A stretch of DNA of 37,918 bases from NCBI RefSeq assembly GCF_009905435.1, contig NZ_JAAAMT010000051.1:1-37918 (forward strand). The letters are read 5' to 3'. The notes beneath the pieces were generated by a model. The model ran no database searches. It was not told the DNA's origin and worked only from the letters and a program-made list of their open reading frames with translations. Each line of letters begins with the position of its first letter. Positions within the stretch are counted from its first letter, which is position 1. This document shows, piece by piece, positions 1 through 7,907 of the stretch. Both the position numbers and the translations under genes were made by a program. Source of the DNA: Pseudomonas sp. R5(2019) (GTDB lineage: Bacteria; Pseudomonadota; Gammaproteobacteria; Pseudomonadales; Pseudomonadaceae).

Positions 1-2
1 CG

Positions 3-401
3 ATCGAAGAGGCGGCCATGGACCTGGGCGCGCGGCCGTGGAAGGTGTTCTTTTTGATCACCATCCCGATGATCGCGCCGTCGCTGGCGGCGGGCGGGAT
101 GATGTCCTTCGCCCTGTCGCTGGATGACCTGGTGTTGGCCAGCTTCGTATCCGGCCCGGGTTCGACCACCTTGCCGATGGAAGTGTTCTCGGCGGTGCGC
201 CTGGGCGTGAAACCAGAGATCAACGCCGTCGCCAGCCTGATTCTGCTGGCGGTCTCCTTCGTGACCTTTTTGGTCTGGTACTTCAGTCGTCAGGCCGAAG
301 AGCGCCGTCGCCGTGCGATCCAGCAAGCCATCGAGGAAAGCGCTGCCGACTCGTGGAAGCAACCGGACCCACGCCGGACGCCGGCGCCGGCTTCGGTGTA
401 G
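3..401 (+). CDS. potI: Putrescine/spermidine ABC transporter permease PotI/SpuH (3' part only)
   Basis: This is the C-terminal 132 codons of an inner-membrane permease; the start lies before the window. The visible part opens on the EAA loop typical of ABC importer permeases (EAAMDLGARPWKVFF), which docks on the ATPase. It then shows hydrophobic segments at about codons 25–45 and 75–95, and a charged, cytoplasmic, proline-rich tail. The sequence after the loop (SLDDLVLASFVSGPGSTTLP) is characteristic of the PotI/SpuH/YdcV polyamine permeases. It would partner with an ATPase, a second permease and a binding protein encoded upstream. In P. aeruginosa spuH (PA0304) is also followed by the acylase gene found next here. 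Family confidence is high; the exact substrate is inferred. Confidence 0.9.
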   Translation: MEEAAMDLGARPWKVFFLITIPMIAPSLAAGGMMSFALSLDDLVLASFVSGPGSTTLPMEVFSAVRLGVKPEINAVASLILLAVSFVTFLVWYFSRQAEERRRRAIQQAIEESAADSWKQPDPRRTPAPASV

Positions 402-408
402 GCCCATT

Positions 409-453
409 CGCGGGCAAGCCCTGCTCCTACTGTAGGAGCAGGGCTTGCCCGCG
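409..453. repeat. REPIN 1 (family a, GGGCAAGCCC core)
   Basis: Two perfect 22-nt inverted arms (409–430 and 432–453) are separated by one base. Each arm has the REP layout GCGGGCAAGCCC…GCTCCTAC. It lies between the convergent potI and hacB genes and could act as a transcript-end hairpin, but no T-tract follows. Confidence 0.9.
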
Positions 454-470
454 ATGAGCCTCAACCCTTT

Positions 471-2867
471 CTAAAGCCGATCACCACCGGGCACCAACTT
501 CAAGGTGCTCACTGTCCCCAGCGCCACATCCGCCTCATCCATCAGCACCTGCCGATAGCCCCCCTCGATATACCCCTTCGCCTGATCCGCATAATGCCGG
601 TCAAACAGCACCCCACTCTGCCCAACCGGATTAATCGTCAGCGCCTTGCCGGGCTTGGCGAAGTCGATCAGCCGCCGCGTCGACGGCCCATAGGTCACAG
701 ACCAAGGCGCGGGGCCAATCTTGGCGGACAGGTTGTTGGGCACTTCATGGCTGCCGGGTGCTGCGAACGGGCCGATGTTGAACAGCCGGTCCAGCGGCTT
801 CTGCCGCCCCAACGCATGACCGTGGGTAAGGGTATGCACCTTGCCCCATTGCCAGTCATGCGGGTTCTTGCCGAGGGTGGCCTTCAGGTGGCTGATGCTG
901 TTGCCCCAGGCACGCTTGACGGTCTCGCGGCGACTGCCCTGATTGGCCGTGCCGTGCTCGCCCCACCAGGGCGATTGTGGGTCGGCAGCCAGCCGCGGCA
1001 GGGTGGCGTCCAGTACGCGGGTCGAGAGCAGAGTGTCGAACATCGCGTCACCCAGTTCGTCATGCATCGCTGCGCGAGCCAGTTCATAGAGAAACTGGCT
1101 GAACACCGTCGCGCTCAGCGACTCAACCGGGAAGTCGCCTTGCCAGGCTGCGAGGTCTTCGAGCAGTTCCTTTTCACCAGGGTCGGTGACCACTTCACGC
1201 AGCACCGGTATCAGTGGCGCGAGGGTTCGGGGGCCATAGGCGGTCGCTGTGCCGAGCTGCAAGGCCTGGCTGTTCTTCGTGTCCCACTTGACCGTCGCGT
1301 CGCTCAATTGCAGGTGCAACTGCTGGCCGCGATCGGCCAGGTTGTAGTAGCCGGGAATCGGCGTTCCGGTGGGCGAAACCGGCTGGGCATTGGCCGACAC
1401 GATATGGCCGCGGGCCGGGTTCTCTTCCTGCGGGTTGGCGCTGAAGGGATAGAAGCCGAGTTTGCGCGCATCGTCGCTGCTACCGTCGAGAATGAACGCC
1501 GGGTTCACCCCCTCGGGGCGAATCGGCAGCTGCGCCGCCGCCCACCAGCCAATGTCGCCCGCGGCATTGGCCCAGACCAGATTCAGCCCCGGTGACTGGA
1601 TTTTTTCGGCGGCGCTGCGGGCCTTGTCCAGGGTGTCGGCGCGGTTGAATTCGTAGAAGCCGTCGAGGATCGGGTTTTCGGTCTCCAGGAAGGACCACCA
1701 CATGGCGATGGGCGCGATGCCGGCGTTGGGGCCGATCACATCGTTGACGATCGGCCCGTGAGGCGACTGGCGCAAGGTGATGGTGACCGGCGCTGCATCC
1801 TTGACCGCAACCTGTTGCTCGCTGCGGGTCAGGTCGGCCCACTGACCGTTGACCCAGACTTGCTCGGGGTTGTCCGGGTTGACCTTCTCGGCAATCAGGT
1901 CGATGTCGTCGTTCTGGAACATGGTCAGGCTCCAGCCGAAGTGCAGGTTCTGGCCCAGCGACGCAAACGGATTGAGCGCCTGGTGATAGCCGTACAGTTC
2001 GAAGCCTGGCGCCGAGAGTTGCGCTTCATACCAGACCGAAGGCACCGCGAATCGAATATGCGGATCGCCCGCCAGCAGCGGCTTGCCGCTTTGTGTCCGA
2101 CGGCCACTGACAGCCCAGGCGTTGCTGCCTTCGAACTGCGGCAGGCCGTTGTCCACCAGCGCCTGCTGGCTGAGCCGGGCAAGCTGGGCCAACTGTTTCC
2201 AGTCGTTGGCCCCCAGTTGGGGGGAAGCTTGCAGCGCGCCTTCGGGATGCCAGTCCAGATCAAAGACCTTCAGGTAGTCCGACCCCAGCTGATCGCGCAC
2301 GTAGGTCAGCAGCGGTTCGGTGCGAAAGGCGGCGGCAAAGCTGTAGGCCATGTACCCGGCGATACTGATGGTGTCTTCGGCGGTAAACGGCCGGCTGGGG
2401 ATGCCCAGCGCATCGAACTCCATGGGTTTGGGGTGCGTGTCCTGATAGGCGTTAACGCCTTGCAGATAGGCTTGCAGCGCCTTCCAGGCCGGCGACTGCT
2501 TGTTCTGGCGGGCAATCACCAGTTGAGAGTGTTCACGAATACGCAGGCTGCGGAACATCCGGTCGGTGTCCAGCAGCTTGGCACCGAGCACCTCGGCCAG
2601 CTCGCCACGGGCCAGGCGGCGCATGACTTCCATCTGGAACAGCCGGTCCTGGGCGTGCACATAACCCAGGCCGCGGTACAGGTCGGCCTCGTTTTCGGCG
2701 CGGATATGCGGTACGCCCCGGTTGTCGTAGCGCACCGTGACCGGCGCTTGCAGCCCTGCGAGGGTTACCTCGCCACTGCGCACCGGTTGCTTGCTGTGTA
2801 CATACCAGGTGGCGCCAGCGGCAATGGTGGCGACGGCTACGGCCAGAATCGTCAGGCTGCGTTTCAT
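471..2867 (-). CDS. hacB: Penicillin-acylase-family N-acyl-homoserine lactone acylase, HacB-like
   Basis: A 798-aa Ntn-hydrolase precursor expected to be exported and self-cleaved into two chains. It starts with a signal or anchor segment (MKRSLTILAVAVATIAAG). The alpha region follows, and the autocleavage site Gly-Ser lies at about residues 247–248 (EGSNAWAVSG), making Ser248 the catalytic N-terminus of the beta chain. The conserved GDPHIRFAVPSVWY and SLGQNLHFGWSLTMF blocks follow. The start at 2867 is preferred over one 12 codons upstream because AGGGAG lies just before it and the signal peptide then begins at residue 1. Homologues (HacB, QuiP, PvdQ) cleave the acyl chain of long-chain acyl-homoserine lactones. 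The neighbouring spuH-like gene points to the PA0305/HacB orthologue rather than PvdQ. Substrate is inferred. Confidence 0.85.
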   Translation of the reverse strand: MKRSLTILAVAVATIAAGATWYVHSKQPVRSGEVTLAGLQAPVTVRYDNRGVPHIRAENEADLYRGLGYVHAQDRLFQMEVMRRLARGELAEVLGAKLLDTDRMFRSLRIREHSQLVIARQNKQSPAWKALQAYLQGVNAYQDTHPKPMEFDALGIPSRPFTAEDTISIAGYMAYSFAAAFRTEPLLTYVRDQLGSDYLKVFDLDWHPEGALQASPQLGANDWKQLAQLARLSQQALVDNGLPQFEGSNAWAVSGRRTQSGKPLLAGDPHIRFAVPSVWYEAQLSAPGFELYGYHQALNPFASLGQNLHFGWSLTMFQNDDIDLIAEKVNPDNPEQVWVNGQWADLTRSEQQVAVKDAAPVTITLRQSPHGPIVNDVIGPNAGIAPIAMWWSFLETENPILDGFYEFNRADTLDKARSAAEKIQSPGLNLVWANAAGDIGWWAAAQLPIRPEGVNPAFILDGSSDDARKLGFYPFSANPQEENPARGHIVSANAQPVSPTGTPIPGYYNLADRGQQLHLQLSDATVKWDTKNSQALQLGTATAYGPRTLAPLIPVLREVVTDPGEKELLEDLAAWQGDFPVESLSATVFSQFLYELARAAMHDELGDAMFDTLLSTRVLDATLPRLAADPQSPWWGEHGTANQGSRRETVKRAWGNSISHLKATLGKNPHDWQWGKVHTLTHGHALGRQKPLDRLFNIGPFAAPGSHEVPNNLSAKIGPAPWSVTYGPSTRRLIDFAKPGKALTINPVGQSGVLFDRHYADQAKGYIEGGYRQVLMDEADVALGTVSTLKLVPGGDRL

Positions 2868-2907
2868 TGAACTCCCTGTTCTTGTTGTTGATTGATGGGA
2901 CACCGGT

Positions 2908-3486
2908 TCAGCGGCCAGGTGGTTGCCACTGGCAATAACAGCCCACCGCCAGCGTATGCGTGGCGTTGACCGGTCGATCCTCGCTCAAGGCGCGCAGGAT
3001 GGGTTCGATAAAACTGTTACTGGAGTTGCAGGTGGCGCCTTCGCTGTAAGGCCCGAAATACGCCAGGTGGCCGGCTCGGTCCCAGATCGCCACGGCCGGG
3101 CTTGCAGGTATTTGCCCGGCACCGGGCAGGTCTGGCAACGGCTTGAGCGCTTGCAGGGTGTCCGGCAGACGGCCCTGGCTGCCGGGCTTTTGCACGGCAT
3201 GGAAGGCCACGCCCTGCGGGCCGAAACGCTCGATCAGCTCGGCCAGGTGTTGCTGATTGCCGACATTGCAGGGGCAGGCCGGGTCCCAGAAGTGCACCAG
3301 CCGAATCGGCCCCGGCCCGGCCAGGTGGGTGGGCAGGCTGAGGATGTCGCCGGCGAACAGCGCGGTCTGCTCGGCGAACGGGCGGATGTAGCGCCCCTCG
3401 AACCATTGGTACGCCGCCCAGAGCCCGTAGGCACAGAGCAGGGCGCAAAGGCAGAACAGAACAGGCTTGTAGCGGGCACGGGCCAT
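2908..3486 (-). CDS. DUF6436-type membrane-anchored thioredoxin-fold protein
   Basis: A 192-aa protein with an N-terminal membrane anchor (about residues 8–27) followed by a probable periplasmic thioredoxin-like domain. The strand-and-motif block IRLVHFWDPACPCN (about 61–74) resembles the start of a TlpA/thioredoxin fold, but the cysteines form C71-P-C73 rather than CxxC. A second CxC (VGCYCQW) lies near the C-terminus. The start at 3486 is chosen because the hydrophobic anchor follows directly; the longer reading to 3666 adds a non-conserved extension that would overlap the divergent hydrolase gene. It lies 40 bp upstream of hacB on the same strand, so the two are probably cotranscribed, and a role in folding or redox maintenance of exported proteins is possible. 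The DUF6436 assignment is from memory. Confidence 0.7.
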   Translation of the reverse strand: MARARYKPVLFCLCALLCAYGLWAAYQWFEGRYIRPFAEQTALFAGDILSLPTHLAGPGPIRLVHFWDPACPCNVGNQQHLAELIERFGPQGVAFHAVQKPGSQGRLPDTLQALKPLPDLPGAGQIPASPAVAIWDRAGHLAYFGPYSEGATCNSSNSFIEPILRALSEDRPVNATHTLAVGCYCQWQPPGR

Positions 3487-3583
3487 GTGCGGTGTTTCCG
3501 ATTGTGGGCGGCTAGCTTGCCATGCTTGCCCGGACAGATGAATATCGCAGTTCGACTCCGCCAGCACTGTGATCGGGAAAGCC

Positions 3584-4528
3584 ATGCCAGCGATGTTCCA
3601 AGCCGATACCCTGCGGGCCAGCCTGTCGCCTTTGGCCGCGCTGCAGCCGCTGTCGACGCAGGCCAAGGCCTATCAACGCTTTTACGGGCTGGATTTGCCT
3701 GAGCGCAAGAAACGGACGGTCAGCGGGCTAGGGCGCTTCGAGGCAGCGGGCTTCGAGCTGGTCGCACAGCTCTGGCGGCCTGAAGCGCCGGTGGCGACGC
3801 TGTTTCTGCTGCACGGTTTCTACGATCACATGGGGCTTTATCGGCATGTGATCGACTGGGCGCTGGATCAAGGCTTCGCTGTCATTTCCTGCGACCTTCC
3901 GGGGCACGGCCTGTCCAGTGGCGAGCGCGCCAGCATCGGTGACTTCAATGATTACCAGCGTGTGCTCGAGGCGCTTTTCGAGCAAGCCCGCAATCTGGCG
4001 CTGCCCACGCCCTGGCACCTGTGCGGGCAAAGCACCGGTGGGGCGATTGCCATCGACCATCTGCTGCACCAAGGCATCGACAGCCCGATCAAGGGCGAGG
4101 TGATCCTGCTCGCGCCACTGGTTCGCCCGCGTGCCTGGGGCTGGTTGAAATTCAGCTACCGGCTGCTCAGGCCGTTCGTCAAAGGCATTGCCCGGCGCTT
4201 CAGCGAAAACACCAATGACCCGACCTTTCTGCCGTTCCTGCAGACCGATCCGCTGCAACCGCGGCGCTTGCCCACGGCCTGGGTCGGCGCATTGCTGGCG
4301 TGGGTGCGCAAAATCGAGGCGGCACCGAGCAGCACGCGTTCACCGATGATTATTCAGGGGCAAGCCGACATGACAGTGGATTGGCCTTACAACCTGGCGG
4401 TGCTGGAGAAAAAATTCGCTGCGCCGAGAATTCTGATGTTGCCGCAGGCCCGGCACCATCTGGCCAATGAGTTGCCGGCGATTCGTGAGCGATATTTCGG
4501 CTTTCTGACCCAGCACCTGGGTGTGTAG
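3584..4528 (+). CDS. Alpha/beta hydrolase (serine aminopeptidase/monoacylglycerol-lipase-like)
   Basis: A 314-aa cytosolic-looking hydrolase of the Hydrolase_4 type. It shows the oxyanion motif LLHGFYDHMG (about 75–84), the nucleophile elbow GQSTGG with Ser150, a probable acid at Asp262 (GQADMTVD) and a base in QARHH (His291 or 292). DLPGHGLSSG is the usual loop after strand 4. The ATG at 3584, preceded by GGGAA, is preferred over a GTG at 3569. Divergent from the DUF6436 gene by about 97 bp. Its stop codon TAG lies inside the first arm of a REPIN, so its last residues end exactly at the repeat. Family members hydrolyse esters such as lysophospholipids or monoglycerides; the substrate here is unknown. 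Confidence 0.8.
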   Translation: MPAMFQADTLRASLSPLAALQPLSTQAKAYQRFYGLDLPERKKRTVSGLGRFEAAGFELVAQLWRPEAPVATLFLLHGFYDHMGLYRHVIDWALDQGFAVISCDLPGHGLSSGERASIGDFNDYQRVLEALFEQARNLALPTPWHLCGQSTGGAIAIDHLLHQGIDSPIKGEVILLAPLVRPRAWGWLKFSYRLLRPFVKGIARRFSENTNDPTFLPFLQTDPLQPRRLPTAWVGALLAWVRKIEAAPSSTRSPMIIQGQADMTVDWPYNLAVLEKKFAAPRILMLPQARHHLANELPAIRERYFGFLTQHLGV

Positions 4529-4609
4529 GAGCAGAGCTTGCTCGCGATGGGCTGCGTAGCAGACCCTGGGGCCGCTGCGCGCCCCATCGCGAGCAAGCTC
4601 TGCTCCTAC
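4525..4609. repeat. REPIN 2 (family c, GAGCAAGCTC core) with 43-nt inner module
   Basis: Perfect 24-nt inverted arms lie at 4525–4548 and 4586–4609. The region 4546–4588 is a self-complementary GC-rich module almost identical to that of the REPIN at 30901. The convergent genes on both sides terminate on TAG triplets inside the arms (4526–4528 on +, 4606–4608 on −). Confidence 0.9.
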
Positions 4610-5352
4610 AGGTCCGAGGTGGGTTGGCCGACCGCAAGGCCGGCGCGGATGGCGGCCAGGGCGGCCTTGTAATAGGCCTTGCCGTCGGGAGACTCGGCGA
4701 AGTTGGCGAACTCTTCCAGTTCCGGATCGGACAGGTCGCGATAGACATACAGCAGCGTGTTGTCCAGGTCGCTGCCTATCTGCGCCATCAGGCGCTTACG
4801 CTGACCATCGAGCATGCCCTGGGCCTGACCGCCGCCGAGCAGGCCGGGGATCATCTGGCTCAGGCTGTCGGCGGCGACCCCGGCGATGGCCAGGCTCACT
4901 TCGGCGCCGGCTTCGCGCGCGGGCAAGGCTTGCGCCAGGTGGCGAATCAGCAGGGCGCGGGTGGCGCTGGCCTCCATCTTCGGCAGGCCCTTGGCGTTCT
5001 TGGCCAACTGGTCGTGGCGGGTGGCGAGCAGTTCGGCGGCGACAATCTTGCGCCCCAGTGGCGACTGGAAGAACGCCAGCGCTGGCTTCGGATTGGCCAG
5101 GTTCTGGCGCAGGTGAGCTTCGGCGCGTTTGTCCATGGCCTGGGGGGCGAAGCGCTGGTTGCTATTGTTCACCAGCGTCTGGTAAACCGCAGGTGGCAAG
5201 CTGCTGCGGTAGCGCTGTTGGGCGGCATTGAGGGCATCGGTAAAATGCGCACGTTGTTCCGGCCAGCCAGCGACCTTGTACAACTGGTCGAGGGCGTCTG
5301 CCCAAGTGGGCGCGGAACAGAACAGCATGAGCAGGAAAAACAGACGGCGCAT
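4606..5352 (-). CDS. DUF2059-domain exported protein
   Basis: A 248-aa protein with a clear signal peptide (MRRLFFLLMLFCSAPTWADA, cleavage after about residue 18–20). The rest is helical. A C-terminal block (LLYVYRDLSDPELEEFANFA… through SPDGKAYYKAA) matches the DUF2059 pattern. AGGAG lies 8 nt before the ATG at 5352. Function is unknown. The last codons and the TAG stop lie at the edge of or inside the REPIN arm, so the C-terminus has been shaped by the repeat. It diverges from the prolyl hydroxylase gene, with about 117 bp between them. Confidence 0.75.
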   Translation of the reverse strand: MRRLFFLLMLFCSAPTWADALDQLYKVAGWPEQRAHFTDALNAAQQRYRSSLPPAVYQTLVNNSNQRFAPQAMDKRAEAHLRQNLANPKPALAFFQSPLGRKIVAAELLATRHDQLAKNAKGLPKMEASATRALLIRHLAQALPAREAGAEVSLAIAGVAADSLSQMIPGLLGGGQAQGMLDGQRKRLMAQIGSDLDNTLLYVYRDLSDPELEEFANFAESPDGKAYYKAALAAIRAGLAVGQPTSDL

Positions 5353-5469
5353 TGATGGACTCCTGTCGGCAGGCCGCTATTGTCCGTGGGGTGGCGGGGC
5401 TTTGTCGAGAATCCTCTGTCATGTAACGCCGCCAAGTGGCTCTGTCGGTTTTATTGGCACATCGATACT

Positions 5470-6102
5470 ATGCGCGCCATGCACATATCCCATGATCATC
5501 CGCTGCTGTTACGTATTGTCGATGACCTGGCCACCCATGGCTGGTCGCGGCAAGACCTCTTCTTGCCCCACGCGCTGACCCAGGCGTTGGCGGGCGAGTG
5601 TCGCGCACGTGCCGCAGCCGGTGAGTTGGCTCCGGCGGCGGTTGGTCGCGGCCCGGCCCTGGAGGTCCGCGAGGGCATTCGTGGCGACCGTATCCTCTGG
5701 CTCGACCCCGGCCAGTCCGAGGTTTGCGACGCTTATCTGGACGTGATGAACAGCCTGCGCGAAGCCCTTAACCGCGGATTGTTCATGGGGCTTGAAGACT
5801 TCGAAAGCCATTTTGCGCTGTACCCGCCCGGCGCGTTTTACCGACGCCATGTCGACCGCTTTCGCGATGACGACCGGCGCTCGGTATCGGCGGTGGTGTA
5901 CCTCAATGAGGGCTGGCTGCCAGACGATGGCGGCCAACTGCGCATGTACCTCAAGGACGACACGGTGCACGACGTATTGCCGGCCGGCGGTTGCCTGGTG
6001 GTCTTCCTCTCCGGTGAAATGCCGCACGAGGTACTCCCCGCCAATCGTGATCGGCTGTCTTTGACCGGCTGGTTCCGCCGCCGTGGCAACGAGCCGTTCT
6101 GA
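5470..6102 (+). CDS. 2-oxoglutarate/Fe(II) prolyl hydroxylase, EF-Tu hydroxylase (PPHD) type
   Basis: A 210-aa (or 207-aa) 2OG-Fe(II) oxygenase with a jelly-roll core. The iron triad is His127-x-Asp129 (YRRHVDRF) and His186 (MPHEVLP), with Arg195 (NRDRLSLTGWF) positioned to bind 2-oxoglutarate. The overall pattern is that of prolyl 4-hydroxylases related to HIF PHDs. The Pseudomonas PPHD protein, encoded in the same neighbourhood near serA as I recall, hydroxylates a proline in the switch I loop of EF-Tu; orthology is inferred from motif and synteny. Two in-frame ATGs (5470 and 5479) are candidate starts and neither has a Shine–Dalgarno sequence. The longer open frame back to 5380 looks non-coding. 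The downstream DUF523 gene starts 1 nt after the stop, suggesting coupling. Confidence 0.85.
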   Translation: MRAMHISHDHPLLLRIVDDLATHGWSRQDLFLPHALTQALAGECRARAAAGELAPAAVGRGPALEVREGIRGDRILWLDPGQSEVCDAYLDVMNSLREALNRGLFMGLEDFESHFALYPPGAFYRRHVDRFRDDDRRSVSAVVYLNEGWLPDDGGQLRMYLKDDTVHDVLPAGGCLVVFLSGEMPHEVLPANRDRLSLTGWFRRRGNEPF

Positions 6103-6103
6103 G

Positions 6104-6589
6104 ATGCAGAAGATTCTGGTCAGCGCCTGCCTGCTCGGCCAGCCGGTGCGCTATGACGGCAAGGACAGCGGCCAGTTCGATCAGCTGCGCGCCTGGCAGC
6201 AGGAAGGCCGGCTGGTGGTGCTGTGCCCGGAAGTCGCCGGTGGCTTGCCGACCCCCCGGCCTGCGGCGGAAATCCCGGGCGGGCAGGGCGGCTCGGTGCT
6301 TGACGGGCACAATCAGGTCATTACCCGTGATGGCAGTGATGTCACCGACGCGTTCATGGCCGGTGCCGAGCAAGCCTTGCGCCTGGTGCACGCGCACGGC
6401 ATCCGCATTGCCGTGCTCAAGTCGGGCAGCCCATCCTGCGGTAATACGCTGACCTACGACGGCACCTTCGGCGGTATCAAGGTCAGCGGCGAGGGCGTCA
6501 CCACGTCGCTGTTGCGCCGCCGCGGCGTGCAGGTGTTCAGCGAGCTGGAGCTGCCTGAGGCCGCCCTCGCGCTGGACGCCTTGTCCTAA
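6104..6589 (+). CDS. DUF523 family protein
   Basis: A 161-aa protein with the three DUF523 cysteine motifs: SACLLG near residue 9, LCPEVAGG near 42–49 and KSGSPSCG near 105–112. The family is widespread, cytosolic and of unknown function; the conserved cysteines suggest metal, Fe-S or thiol chemistry. The ATG at 6104 gives the usual MxKILVSACLLG start; the GTG at 6083 would overlap the preceding gene. It follows the prolyl hydroxylase stop by one base (TGAGATG), so it is probably translationally coupled. Its stop TAA overlaps by two bases the stop of the convergent binding-protein gene. Confidence 0.85.
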   Translation: MQKILVSACLLGQPVRYDGKDSGQFDQLRAWQQEGRLVVLCPEVAGGLPTPRPAAEIPGGQGGSVLDGHNQVITRDGSDVTDAFMAGAEQALRLVHAHGIRIAVLKSGSPSCGNTLTYDGTFGGIKVSGEGVTTSLLRRRGVQVFSELELPEAALALDALS

Positions 6590-7167
6590 GGCGCGGTGCC
6601 CTGAGCGTGGGCGCCGAGCCATTTCTGCGACAACTCGTCCAGCCGGCCATTGTCCTTCAGCCGTTGCAAGGCGTTATCCAGCACGCTCTGGAAGGCGGGG
6701 TTGTTCTTCTGGAAGGGAATCGCCAAGTTCACCGGCTTTGTGCTGGCGGCCGCTGCGTCGAGGGCTTTGGGCGCGAAGGGGATGACCAGTGCGTCGGCCG
6801 GGGCCGGCTCTGGCGGTTTGGCTTTTGATTGAACGTAGGATGAGCTGAAGTCCAGGCGCTCCTTGAGCTCGGGCGTGGCCGTGATGTGGTTCAGGGCGAT
6901 GTCGTACTTGCCGCTTTCCACCCCTGCCAACAAATCAGCCTGGTCGGTCACGATAAAGGACGGATAGACATCCATCTCCCGGGCGAGCGCTTCCCCCAAC
7001 TCGACTTCAAAGCCGGTCAACTTGTCGCCTTCCTTGAAATTGAACGGCGGGGTGTTGGCTTCCACGGCAATTCGCAGCTCATTGCGGTCATTGATTTCGT
7101 CGATCAGTTCGGCATGTGCCATCGGGCTGATCAGGGCTGCTAGCAGTACCCCTATGGTCAAACGCAT
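6586..7167 (-). CDS. Short, apparently single-lobe amino-acid-type solute-binding protein
   Basis: A 193-aa exported protein (signal MRLTIGVLLAALISPMAHA) of the SBP_bac_3 family. Lobe 1 is typical (LRIAVEANTPPFNFKEGDKL, TGFEVELGEALAREMDV, SGKYDIALNHITATPERxxx-like). After FSSSYVQSKA, the usual second lobe of about 90 residues is missing. In its place is a linker of roughly 40 residues rich in Pro and Ala (PPEPAPADALVIPFAPKALD), joined to the normal C-terminal segment (NNPAFQSVLDNALQRLKDNG…WLG). AAGGGG lies before the ATG at 7167. No permease or ATPase gene is adjacent. It may bind ligand differently, act as a sensor, or be decaying. The frame is intact. Confidence 0.8.
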   Translation of the reverse strand: MRLTIGVLLAALISPMAHAELIDEINDRNELRIAVEANTPPFNFKEGDKLTGFEVELGEALAREMDVYPSFIVTDQADLLAGVESGKYDIALNHITATPELKERLDFSSSYVQSKAKPPEPAPADALVIPFAPKALDAAAASTKPVNLAIPFQKNNPAFQSVLDNALQRLKDNGRLDELSQKWLGAHAQGTAP

Positions 7168-7332
7168 CTGCGCCCCTTGTTCTTGGTATATGAAAAGTAT
7201 TGGGCCCGCCTCGACTTTTTGGCAGTGTCGAAGTCGAACGCAAGCTAGGACCACATTCCTGCGAAGTTGTTTGCCAACTACGCTATTTAATTATCGTCCT
7301 CGATCCCGTGCAGTAAATCATAGGAGAAGTGA

Positions 7333-7806
7333 ATGAAACGTCTACTCTCGCGCATTGCAGTGGCCGGTTTGTTGGTCGGTATGTCGGCCTACAGTGTCGC
7401 CGAAGGACTGCAAGGTGCGCCAGCACCTGCGGGTGCGAAGGTGTTTTTCGTATCGCCGGCCGACGGCGCCACGGTCGACAAGACCTTTACCGTCAAATTC
7501 GGTATTGAAGGCATGGAGCTCAAGCCTGCCGGTGACGTCACCCCGAACACCGGCCACCATCACTTGCTGGTGGATGTCGACAAGGCGCCGGCCGCCGATA
7601 CGGTACTGCCGATAATCATGATTCCGGAGAACAACCAGCCACTGCCTGCCGGCCCTCAAGTGCTGCACTTCGGCAAGGCTCAGACCGAAGCCAGGATCAC
7701 CTTGGCGCCGGGCAAGCACACCTTGCAACTGGTGTTGGGCGACAAGGCCCATGTGCCGTTCAAGCCAAGTGTCGAATCGAAGAAGATCACTGTCACGGTT
7801 AAATAA
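7333..7806 (+). CDS. DUF4399-domain exported protein
   Basis: A 157-aa protein with a signal peptide (MKRLLSRIAVAGLLVGMSAY, cleavage near SVAEG). A single beta-rich domain follows that matches the DUF4399 pattern: VFFVSPADGATVDKTFTVKF, then NTGHHHLLVD near residues 73–82, then LAPGKHTLQLVLGD. The GHHHLL motif suggests metal binding, but this is not established. AGGAG precedes the ATG at 7333. It diverges from the short binding-protein gene with 165 bp between the starts, and is followed by a REPIN separating it from the convergent serA. Function unknown. Confidence 0.8.
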   Translation: MKRLLSRIAVAGLLVGMSAYSVAEGLQGAPAPAGAKVFFVSPADGATVDKTFTVKFGIEGMELKPAGDVTPNTGHHHLLVDVDKAPAADTVLPIIMIPENNQPLPAGPQVLHFGKAQTEARITLAPGKHTLQLVLGDKAHVPFKPSVESKKITVTVK

Positions 7807-7822
7807 TCCGGGCCCTGAAAAG

Positions 7823-7875
7823 CATCGCGGGCAAGCCCTGCTCCTACCCGGTAGGAGCAGGGCTTGCCCGCGATG
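7823..7875. repeat. REPIN 3 (family a)
   Basis: Perfect 25-nt inverted arms (7823–7847 and 7851–7875) with a 3-nt loop lie between the convergent DUF4399 gene and serA. The arms are of the same family as the REPIN at 409. Confidence 0.9.
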
Positions 7876-7907
7876 GGGTCACCCTGTTTTACAACGTGAG
7901 TTCTAAC

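Noticed and set aside
409..453. REPINs called as rho-independent terminators
   Set aside because: The stems are strong, but no T-tract follows, so they are listed as repeats with only a possible role in ending transcripts.
1758..2870. Long open frame antisense to the acylase gene
   Set aside because: Shadow of the high-GC codon pattern of hacB; no motifs or ribosome site.
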